From positions 102,559,906 to 102,623,905 of the forward strand of contig OY804577.1 in NCBI GenBank assembly GCA_963680875.1: a stretch of DNA of 64,000 nucleotides, written 5' to 3'. A model generated the notes under the pieces. It was given only the letters and a program-made list of their open reading frames with translations. It had not been told where the DNA came from and did not search any database. Below, in pieces: positions 11,397 to 22,900 of the stretch. The stretch comes from Bathymodiolus brooksi. Lineage: Eukaryota > Mollusca > Bivalvia > Mytilida > Modiolidae. Position numbers and translations under genes: made by a program. Position 1 is the first letter of the stretch, and every line of letters starts with the position of its first letter.

Positions 11397-12755
11397 CAAA
11401 ACGCCCCCACTTTTTACCAAAACGCCCCCACTATTTACCAAAACGCCTCCACTTTTCACCAAAACGCCCCCACTTTTTTTTCCAAAATAAATCATTATAA
11501 AAAAAATATTTTATGTGATTCAAATGTTTATAAATGTCTTCCCATGTATGATGATTCGTTTTTGTTTGAATATTTTGTTTTTGTTTTATTATATTTTTAT
11601 TGATCTGTTTATAAAAGTTATAGATTTAATTAATGATGGTTGCATTTAATTTAATTTATATGTTTCAATAATTATTACAATAATTATATGCCTTTTTCCG
11701 TGCCGAAGGTCTTTTATGAGCTTATATTAATTACCACCATAAGAAAGTAAAAACACACACAAGCCAAGGTATTGTGAAAAACAAATGTACAAAGCCAACA
11801 AAAGAATGGCTTGATGTGGCCATATGGCTTAATATTTAGTGAATACAGCAAAGTATTCCGAATAGGTACAAAGTCTGTTACACAGAACAGATGTAAAAAG
11901 TTTCCCCGAGCAACTTAATATTGTAATGGGTCTATAATCTTTAGGTTTGCTTGAGTCACCCTTGTTCTTGTAAATAGGTTTAATTTTGCCAATCACCCAA
12001 CTCTCAGGGATAATTCCACAATCAAATATCAGATTAAATAGCTTTTCGTATATATTTATGAATTGATGAGCAGTGGATTTAATGTACTCATTGATTATAT
12101 ACATGTACCATCTTCTTCAGATGCTTTATCGTTTTTCAGCTTTTTGATACAATCAAAAATTTCTTCTCTGGAATCGATTGATATTCTCATTGATATTATC
12201 CATAAAATTTGAGTCAATATTAAAATCTAGATCATCTTCTGCATCCGGAGCGACATTTAAATTTTTGTTAAATTCAAATAATTTTGACGTATTGACCCGA
12301 GGGCTGAGGTTGACTCTTTCTCTTCTGATGTGCATTTCTACATTCTAAATCAAACCATTGCTTATTGTTTCTTAGTCCCACTTGAATTACCCCCTTTACA
12401 TTATATAAACTTTACCTAGAATATAAGTCAGTTATATATACACTTATAAACACTATTACCGGAGCGTATAAATGTACTGTACATTGTATATACATGTACA
12501 AGTTCGTTGTCGTCCGATGTAAGATAAGCATGTACAATATATAAATTTACTGGACAAATCTTGAATTACAAGACATCACACATGATACATGTATCTTCGC
12601 TTGAGTAGAAAAAAATTATTAAATGTGCCGTTTTGGCAATAAAAAAGTGGGGGCGTTTTAGTAAAATAACTTTTATTGTGAAAAATAGTGGGGGCGTTTT
12701 GGTAAAATAACTTTTATTCTGAAAAATCGTTGGGACGTTTTGGTAAAAAAAACGG
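11397..12755. mobile_element. Foldback-like element with inverted arrays of a GC-rich motif
   Basis: The left end carries four 21-bp repeats of caaaacgcccccac(t/a)tttta (11397-11480). The right end carries three copies of the reverse complement motif, gtgggggcgtttt, in 41-bp units (about 12640-12755). Both ends are therefore short tandem arrays in inverted orientation, the plan of foldback elements. Between them lies a fragment of a LINE (see next entry). No transposase was seen. The assignment as one element is inferred from the paired ends. Confidence 0.62.
11829..12340 (-). pseudogene. LINE ORF2 fragment (start of the RT domain) inside the foldback-like element
   Basis: On the minus strand, 11829-12104 reads through typical first RT blocks: FNLIFDCGIIPESW, then IKPIYKNKGD, then KPKDYRPITILSC and GKLFTSVLCNRL. 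The upstream segment 12153-12335 is in another frame and gives an Asp/Asn-rich linker as found before RT in LINE ORF2. The catalytic half is absent, so this is a dead internal fragment. Confidence 0.82.
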
Positions 12756-13150
12756 GCATCATCAGAAAATAGTGTAAATCGAGGGGTCTCTATAAACACA
12801 GCACATGACCTTCTTTATGCACAAAGAACAAGGAAATATTTAATGAGCACAAAGGACCTACATCATAAATTATAAGCAAAAAATAAATAAAATTCACGAA
12901 AAAAAAATGTATGAATTTTATTTATTAAAGGCATACAGACTGTCAGAATTGATTTTTTTTTATATTAAAAGTTGCCAATATTCGATGTTTTATACTAATT
13001 GCAGTTGAAATTTTTCATAATAACATACGTAAATAGCCTAGAACGAAGGAAATACGTCGCTGTTTTATTTTCTTGAATCCAGTAAAGAATCCAATGTTTA
13101 CCCGCACAATATTCATACGACCTGACAGTGAACTCATTCGGGAAAGCGTT
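12756..13150. other. Intergenic, upstream of the GON4L promoter
   Basis: AT-rich DNA with poly-A and poly-T tracts and no recognised repeat. The minus-strand open frame at 12995-13225 overlaps the putative promoter and resembles nothing known. Confidence 0.4.
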
Positions 13151-13162
13151 TGCGCATGTGCG
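13151..13162 (+). promoter_or_regulatory. NRF-1-like site, candidate GON4L promoter element
   Basis: TGCGCATGTGCG matches the NRF-1 consensus (YGCGCAYGCGCR) with one difference, and is followed directly by an ETS-like CGGAA. It lies in a small CpG-richer island about 370 bases before the coding start and about 320 bases before the splice acceptor at 13484. A 5' non-coding exon would therefore be expected around 13.17-13.35 kb; I could not choose its donor. Position and motif support promoter function, but nothing here proves it. Confidence 0.38.
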
Positions 13163-13530
13163 GAATTGTTTGTTGATTATCGTGGGAGAACAAAAACATT
13201 GACAGATTCTATACGAAAACGACACAAAAAGGAGGATTCAGCAAGCTCTGTTTCTAATATTATATTTTGATCTCAATTATATACATGTATGTCACTTGTA
13301 AACCTGCAGACTTCCACATTTTGGAGGGAAAAAAGGGTTAGATAAACATTATGTTATGTAAATAAAGTTACAACAGGATAGACATGTGCAAAATAAATAC
13401 AACAGTGTTTCAGCAGTTTTCATTTGGTTCATTTTTTTTTCTGATGTGTAAATCTTAACTGTATCCATGTATATTTTGTTACAGATAAAAACAGATCTTT
13501 ATAAAGCGATATTACAGAAACTTGTCCATT

Positions 13531-13988
13531 ATGTCATTAGAAGAGAATGAAAATATTATATCTGAAGTCAATGTAAAAACAGACCAAAATGTCACAGAAA
13601 GTAAGATAGAAAATCTAAATGTGCAAACAAATGAAGACACAACTCCATCAAAGGAAGTCCAAGAAAAAACCATGTCTAAAATAACACCATCACAAGATTC
13701 TACTGAGAACACGTTTTTATTTACTCCGCCATATCAAGCAGCACCAAAATCTTTAACGTCTAATGTCCAAAATACAGAAGACGATAATCTTAAATTCATA
13801 AAGGAACAGCTAAACTTCTTGAACAATGAGAGTGGGGAACTTGCCACACCTATCCATAAGTCTAACAAACAGAAAAGACAAGACCTAGCCAGGAAACACC
13901 AGGAGTTAGCAGTGAAGAGAAAAGAACTCAGGTCTCCAGCTAAACAATTTCTTAAACTGCACTGTAGAGGAATTAAAAGAAGTCCACA
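13531..13988 (+). CDS. GON4L: GON4L coding exon 1
   Basis: It encodes 152 codons plus 2 nt (phase 2), starting [13 protein letters not shown]. The exon itself probably begins at 13485 after an acceptor ...ttgttacag, which leaves 46 nt of 5' UTR. The text is Ser/Thr/Glu-rich and ends in a basic, helical [20 protein letters not shown] stretch, likely a coiled coil or nuclear signal. The donor is GTATGT. This N-terminus is poorly conserved in the family, so the link rests on phase and on the joined exon 2. Confidence 0.85.
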
Positions 13989-16900
13989 GTATGTATATTA
14001 TAATTATTGAAAGATAATAGTAAAACCTGTCTAAACCAAACCTCCTTGGGACCAAATTTTGTGTTTGAAATTGACATGTGTTCAGTTTCATACAGGACAA
14101 ATTAACAAAGATTTCCTACATTTGGAATTTATTTAAAGTTTGGTTTATACAAGATTCAGGTTTAGTCAGTGTTTGGTTTAGACAGGTTTATACAAGATTC
14201 AGGTTTAGACAGGTTTATACAAGATTCAGGTTTATTCAGTGTTTGGTTTAGACAGGTTTATACAAGATTCAGGTTTATTCAGTGTTTGGTTTAGACAGGT
14301 TTATACAAGATTCAGGTTTATTCAGTGTTTGGTTTAGACAGGTTTATACAAGATTCAGGTTTATTCAGTGTTTGGTTTAGACAGGTTTATACAAGATTCA
14401 GGTTTAGTCAGTGTTTGGTTTAGACAGGTTTATACAAGATTCAGGTTTAGTCAGTGTTTGGTTTAGACAGGTTTATACAAGATTCAGGTTTATACAAGAT
14501 TCAGGTTTAGACAGGTTTCACTGTACAATAGAAAATAGTTTATAATTAGATGTCTACTGAACTTAATAATTAAAACCATTTGGCAATAAATGGCAGTTAT
14601 AAAATGTGAAATGGAATGGTAGGGAAACATTATGAAAACATTTTTTTATTATTAATGATACCAACAAAGAATCAAAATGGAAGAGTTAAATATAAATGCA
14701 GATGTAGTGGTGTTGAACCAACCTCTCCTTAGGTATGCACAATGGACTGTCATGATCGTATGCCTATCACCACTAAAGTTGTGAGTTTACTCAGTACAGC
14801 ATTAAGTGATATAAAGTTTGTCAGTGACTTGCGACAGGTCAGTTGTTTTCTCTGGGTACTTCAGTTTCCTCCAGCAATAAAAGTGACTGCTAAGATATAA
14901 CTGAAATATTGTTGAAAATGGTGTTAAACACCATATCCCTAACTTTCCTCTTATGTACTCATTGTAAATCATTTTTAATAAACCCTTGGATTCTATATTT
15001 GTTTTCTATTATATAATTGTAATTTAAACATTGCAAGAACTTATTTCCTGGAATGGTTTGTCCTATGACATTATTGGTAATTATGTAGCCAAAACTTTTA
15101 ATTTGATTAGAATGAGTGGAGAAATTAAAGTAAATACAATAATGTTTTTGAAATTTGTATTTATTGAATAATTTATTAAATTATCAATGGCAATGGGAAA
15201 ATTAAAAAAATACTTTCATAAAAGTAACCTTTTGAATTGAATAGCAGAACCAACATATCAGAATAACTATGTGTTGTCTTACATTGTCTTCCCACTGTTG
15301 CCAGCCTACATTTCCTCTTACTACACTTGATGGTTCTAACTAAATTTTCCTTCTCATAGCCTGCTGATGTCCACCTCCTATTTTTATTTTGCATGAAAAT
15401 GATTATATTTTTTCAATTTCAATATACATAGACAACATTAGACATTTTTCACCATTTTGTCGTTTTTTAAGGCACACATTAATACTATTTGCAAAAGACA
15501 CAAATGTTTGTACTTTTTTTCTTGTAGAAAGATAAAGCCAAGAAAACCAAAGAGGGTGTGTCGATCCATTGGATTTACAGATAAATCACCTGAAAAGGAC
15601 CCTAATTCTAGTGGCGCAGAGGCTGACACCTCTGATGATAGTTCCTCAGAAGACAACTGGAAAATTATTGATAGTTCTGACAATGACATAGACAAGGCTA
15701 TTGAGGAAAATGCTACCAAACAAAACTTAACAGTTGTCAATATTAAGAATATAATACATGTAAGTACAGTGAACACTGTCTAAACCGACTAAACCAAACC
15801 TCGTCGGGACCCTCTTATGTATTCGGAATAGAGAGGTAATCCGTTTATACATGTTAAATTAACAAAGATTTCTTACTTTGGGAATTATTTCAAGTTCAGT
15901 TTATACAGGATTCCAGTATATTCAAGGTTCGGTTTCACCGTATATATTATTTTGCAACGTTTGGCCGCAGTGTTTTATATAAATCGTCAGATGTACTTGA
16001 GGTTTTAAAGTGTTAGGTCTGGATGTCAAGTTGATCCTAAAATATTTTGTTTTAGTATTGCTGTTCCGATACATGTGTGGGTATTTCTTCAGGGTAAAAA
16101 CAGGTATGGGGTCTACTGGAAACAATTGAAATACAAATATGGTGATAGCTCATTTACTGCAGAACAAATTTTCATAGGAATAGTCCTTAAACCAAACAGG
16201 GCCGAAATAATGAAACTAATTGAAAATACTTAAATATGGCTGTTATATATGTAAGACTCAGATCGACGTCCAATCCTCAAATCCATGTCCGATTTCTACG
16301 TCACAGACAACTGTACCTCAGATCTATGTCTTTTTTCCCACTTTCTCAAATTGACGTCCACTGACGTACATGTATGCCCTAACCCTAACAAACAAATCGG
16401 CCATTTGGAAAGGATGCTGATTTGAAAATACCGTTAAAACGGCCTGTAATTTGAGATAATGACGTCAAATGAATGCTGATCTGAGTATCATATATTTAGA
16501 TCTATAGAAAAATAATTGAGCGTAGAATGTAATCATTATAATGATTACTACCTTGGATCCATTTGAAAGGGAAGGGTGACCTAAATGTGTGGGATAGAGT
16601 CACAAATCTATCAAGGGAGTATGTTTGTAGATTTTTGTACCAGTTACAATGTACATTTTCCTATCTTTTATATTTCAAGTACTTGAAGTCAGGGTTATTA
16701 AAGTAGAATTACTTTTGAAAAATTGATACCACGATATAGCTGAAATACTGCCAAAGTTGGTGTTAAACACCAATCAATCAATCAAAAATTGATATTTAGA
16801 AATTAAATATGTCATAGATTAAGATAAAATATGCATACAAGTACATGTAATCTTATTTCTTCAATACACAGCAAGTTATTACCAATGAAGATGTGGTTGC

Positions 16901-19900
16901 CATGGTGAAGAATACACTACATGATATATCAGAAGAGAATTCAGAATCTTTGTTACTTCCTGCTACATATGAACCAAAAATGACCCGGTCAAAGTTCAAA
17001 GAAGTCTTAGAGAAAGATGGAACGGTAAGTGGACACAGTTCAATTTCTTGTTAACAATGATATATTTAGATCAAATAACTATACCAATATGATTTTTTCC
17101 AGTTATTTAATTGGTTTCAGCTATTTCCCTCTGAAAAAAATTCCGAAAGTTGTATGACAGGAACAGGTCGAAAAGGCACCTTTTGAAAGGAGGTGTAGAT
17201 ATGGTTTGAGCAATGTTTCATTGATTATCAGTTATTCTATTTTCTATTCAGAATCATCCCTACCATACAAAAACTCAAATTGAATTTACTTAAAGAAAAC
17301 GGAATACTCCAGTATTATAAATATTCTGTATGTTTCATATTTGAACAAATCATACATTTCAGTTTATTTATTTAGTTTTCTCTTCGTCACAAAGTTCAGT
17401 CTTAATATGATAAATGTAGTCATTTTTGTAAGTTTCAACACTTGGTATAGCCTGTCAGTTTTTTGTCACAATTGAAAAAGAAAGGAGAGCAAAACATATA
17501 ATATAGAAATAAGATAACATATATCTATTTTTATATTTAAGATTCATCATCCGTGGCCACTGTCACCATTAAAGAAGATAGAGAAACCAAAGACGACATT
17601 TTTAGAATTACCATTACCTGATGAGGATGAAGATGAAGATTATAATCCTGATAAAGAAATAGAGGTTATCTACTATTTTGTGTACATACTTACTTATCCT
17701 CTTCATCTCCGATGGGAAATAAGGCATCAACATACTATTTTCAATTGTTGACGTTTCAGTAATTTAATCTTTTTTACAGGGTGGAGTTGTTAGCTTTACA
17801 TCTCCCTTAACCTTTCACTTTCCCAAGTTATCCACAAGGCCGTGGAGCTATTAAACCCATAGCTGGATCCCTCTTCCGTTAGCCAGAACTTAAGTCTGTT
17901 GCCCCTTGCTCACCACAGGGAGGAGGAGTAGATTTTTTATGTAACGTTTCTATAATTGCTGTCAAAACTTTAATATGAGTTAAGCGATAATAAGTCTGGA
18001 ATGTCAGGAATTCTTTATAGACTATAATATTCAGCCTGGCAATTTTTATTACTATTTTACACATATTTCATTCAATCTTTGTAACATAATTTTGATTTGA
18101 TTGGACATGCCATTTTATGCAACTGTTAGTTATATTATGTGTAAAATGTCCTCAGAAAAATTATAGGAAGTGACATTTATGTGATTGAAATCAACTGAGA
18201 ATACAATTTCTAACAGGGAAATGTATTCAAAATTATACACAATCCACTCACTAGACACACATATTTTATTATTTACTTTTGAAATATTATGCTAAAATCG
18301 TCAATCTAAATATACAGAAGTGTTTGAAGATACCAAAATGTAAATCGAAGAATGAGAGACAACACAATGGCCAAAAGATTAAGGGCAAAAGGTCAAACAG
18401 TGATCTACAAAACATACACATAAAACTAAAGATCGAGCAACACAAACTCCACTAAAAACTGGGGGGAACTCTAAATTGCCAAAATCTGAGAAAAAATAAG
18501 TCAGTAAAATAGATATAAAAGTATGTGGTCAATGCTTGGTACGTGACCCTGTTTTGTTTGAAGAAAGACATTATTTACTTCCACACCAATTTTCTGTCAT
18601 AATTTAATGGGGGAAACAAAATTCATTGTATATTTCAGCTTATTGACAGTGATGAAGATAGTGAAAGTGTGGCATCATCACAAGTCAGTGACTTTGGATC
18701 TCCACGACCTTCAACTCCAGCCACACCGTCATCATCATTCAGTATGTTCTCTGATCTAGATAAGACACCCAGTGTGAAAGGGGATGATGAGGTGAGTTAT
18801 GGTCATTGATCAGTATTTTTTTAAATTATAACACGACATGCGCTCATAGTTTAACATGACTGATAAAGACTGGTTTATTCTAACTTACTGAAATTATTTT
18901 TAAACACTACACATTTTAATATTGCACATATTGGAATAGATATCAGTCGTTGTTACTCTTTTCTTAACAAGATTAAGAAAGACAGGTTTAACTTTTATTC
19001 CAACTTACTGAAATTATTTTTAAACACTACATGTTTTAATAACGCCTGCATAGCAGGGTGCTCATATTGGGATCACTATCCGTTGTTGTTACACTTTTCA
19101 TATTTTGCAACTTTTCCTAAGTCACTTTCCATATATATTGTATTTTTCACAAAAAGTAAATACAGTCATCATCATTGGTCACATGTTTTAGAAAGAATTT
19201 TGATGAGCTTAACAATTTGTTAAATCAATGGAAGCTTAGGCTGTTTTCTATTTCATTGTCATAGTAATGAATGGCTATATACAATGTATAACAAAGGTTG
19301 ACAAAAGGCAAAATAATATAGCTAAGTGATACAGGATTGTGTTGATATTTTATCATATATTAGTTGTGTTATCATTGATAGTTGGATACAATGTCATATA
19401 AAGCACATTCATATACAGGTTTGTCCAGGTTATATGGATCAGATTATATTGAAGTTTGGTTATAGCAAATAGATTTAATGGCCACTCCTAAAATTTTAGT
19501 TCGACTGTAGTCACAGTTATTTAAGTGAAATTATGTCAATTTGTAAGTGGTGTATTTTAATTTAATGTTCATGTTTTAAGTATTTTAATAATGAAATCTG
19601 TACTTAATCATTTTGATTGCCAGTTGAGAAGTCCAATGGGTCCACCAACCAAACTTCCTGTTTCATCACACAAGAGCATGCTGGGTAAAAGATTCCACAT
19701 GGCTATGGAAGAATCTGACATGAAGGCTAAACTGGTATGTGAAGTAGACATTTAGACATGATATTAAACTGTAGTATTATACACATTGTGTTGTTATTCC
19801 TGTTATATAATTAATATGCTGTAGAGTTTTATAAGATTAGCTGTGGTAGATGACATGTTTGTGTATTATGAGCCAAACATTTAATGATTTAGTTGCCAGG

Positions 19901-22900
19901 GTTATTATACTGTTATTCTCATAATTATTACTACCACATCAGTATTACCTACAAGGCTGATAAATGGTACATTAATTTGTACATATACATTTTTGCATAT
20001 TTTGTAATTTATCTGTCTATGGAGAAGAATATGGAGGATGATGATCACATGGACATTCAAGATACCTATAATAATTAAGTGTCCCATTAGTATGAAAGGA
20101 TATGGGAAAAAAATGAACATAAAGAATATCCAACATTACACAAATTTAAGTAAAGGAACTGTTTTTATGGCTGTTCTACATTTCACAGTCACACTAGAAT
20201 CGACCGCAATGTTTGTATGTTGTTGGGCAATCTTTTATATAGTGTGGTTTGACTTCTATAATGATGCATGAAGCTAAAGTAAACAACTGTGTTGATAGTA
20301 GAAGGGGGCTATGGTGTTTAACACCACTTTCAACAATATTTCAGTTATATCGTGGCGCTCAGTTTTATTGGTGGAGGAAACCAGAGAAAATCACAGATCT
20401 GCCGCAAGTCACTGACAAACTTTATCACAAAATTTTGTATCGAGTACATCCCCCCATGAGCGGGATTCAAACTCATAACTTTAGTGATGACAGGCATTGA
20501 TTGCATAGAAAGTTGTAAATCCAATCACGACCAAGAATAAGTATTTTATTTAAACATAACCAAATCTTCAGTTACATGGTGATGAGTTAATTTTGCTGTT
20601 TATAAATTTTAGACGATAACAAAATAATTTCATTTCATGATTCAAAGGATTTTTGTTTTGTTTTATAGAAAGAAGAAGAGACAATAGCTTTAAGAACCAG
20701 ATCTAAGTTATCACTGACAGAAACTAGTCTGAATGAATTAGAGTCCTCCTTTGTAGCCCCAGATATTACGTGGGACATGTATGATACTTCTTGTGATGAT
20801 AGAGAATGGATGACTTTCTTAACAGGGCTACAGAAACTTCCTGGTAAGTTTCTCTGTTTTACATTGTAATGTAACTACCCTCTTTATATTTTATGTGATG
20901 GCAGACAGGACCATGGTAAAGATCAATATATTAACTCAATCTCATGTGACAGCAGATTAGTGTTTGACTCTTTTTCTAACCCCTTTCTACCGTGTCATTG
21001 TTTGTTTGCTTTGAGTAAATAATAGAGTGCTCTGCCTTGTTAATATTAACTAATATAAATTAAAAAAAATACCTCCCTTTGACCAAAAAAATAATAAATT
21101 TGTACATGTATATATCGCTATTGTAATAGCATTTAAAGATACGGCCTGAATCTCAAACAAAGATTTCAGATTGTGTGTTTGATGTTTGTTCTCCGACAAT
21201 TTTAGGTTTGCCATAACACATTGTTTGATCTATACTGAGTATCTATCTCACAGATGAGTGAAGATCTGTTCCCTTTTCATAAAAATATCTCAACCCTCTT
21301 ACTCAATTGTTATTATTGACGGAAGTACCTTTTAATATGGAATGCTACCACATTTAATACAAAATATACTTCATTCGTAAGATTTTTTTTTTTTACAGAA
21401 AATGAAGATACAAACGATGATGACAATGACCCTGAGTATAACTACCTAGCTGAGGCTGAGGAGGAGGATATAGATATGGAGGACTTCAGATGTGATAGAG
21501 CTGTCCAAGTATCTAGTAAGTCATTCTAATTAGTGGTAGTATCATTAGTTTATCACATATTTTACAATTATTAACACTGTTTTACAGTTATTACATAAGA
21601 AAACTGTATTACCAAAATAAAACCACCAACCTTCCAGAATTCACTGACAACTTTATCACATAAGGAAACTGTAATACCAAGAGAAAACCACCAACCTTCC
21701 AGAATTCACTGACTACTTTATCACATAAGGAAACTGTATTACCAAGAGAAAACCATCAACCTTCCAGAATTCACTGACTACTTTATCACATGAGGAAACT
21801 ATTACCAAGAGAAAACCACCAATCTTCCAGAATTCTCTGACAACTTTATCACATAAGGAAACTGTATTACCAAGAGAAAACCACCAACCTTCCAGAATTC
21901 ACTGACAACTTTATCACATAAGGAAACTGTATTATCAAGAGAAAACCACCAACCTTCCAGAATTTACTGACTACTTTATCACATAAGGAAACTGTATTAC
22001 CAAGAGAAAACCACCAACCTTCCAGAATTCACTGACAACTTTACACATAAGGAAACTGTATTATCAAGAGAAAACCACCAACCTTCCAGAATTCACTGAC
22101 TACTTTATCACATAAGGAAACTGTATTACCATGAGAAAACCATCAACCTTCCAGAATTCTCTGACAACTTTATCACATAAGGAAACTGTATTACCAAGAG
22201 AAAACCACCAACCTTCCAGAATTCACTGACAACTTTATCACATAAGGAAACTGTATTACCAAGAGAAAACCACCAACCTTCCAGAATTCACTGACAACTT
22301 TATCACATAAGGAAACTGTATTACCAAGAGAAAACCACCAACCTTCCAGAATTCACTGACAACTTTATCACATAAGGAAACTGTATTACCAAGAGAAAAC
22401 CACCAACCTTCCAGAATTCACTGACAACTTTATCACATAAGGAAACTGTATTACCAAGAGAAAACCATCAACCTTCCAGAATTCACTGACTACTTTATCA
22501 CATGAGGAAACTATTACCAAGAGAAAACCACCAATCTTCCAGAATTCTCTGACAACTTTATCACATAAGGAAACTGTATTACCAAGAGAAAACCACCAAC
22601 CTTCCAGAATTCACTGACAACTTTATCACATAAGGAAACTGTATTATCAAGAGAAAACCACCAACCTTCCAGAATTCACTGACTACTTTATCACATAAGG
22701 AAACTGTATTACCAAGAGAAAACCACCAACCTTCCAGAATTCACTGACAACTTTATCACATAAGGAAACTGTATTATCAAGAGAAAACCACCAACCTTCC
22801 AGAATTCACTGACTACTTTATCACATAAGGAAACTGTATTACCAAGAGAAAACCACCAACCTTCCAGAATTCACTGACAACTTTATCACATAAGGAAACT

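Noticed and set aside
12995..13270. Divergent or upstream coding exon at the promoter
   Set aside because: Open frames on both strands are short and without recognisable domains; the plus-strand one could at most be 5' UTR.
16377..16389. Telomeric repeat (ccctaaccctaac)
   Set aside because: Only two units, within a small repeat; no interstitial telomere tract.
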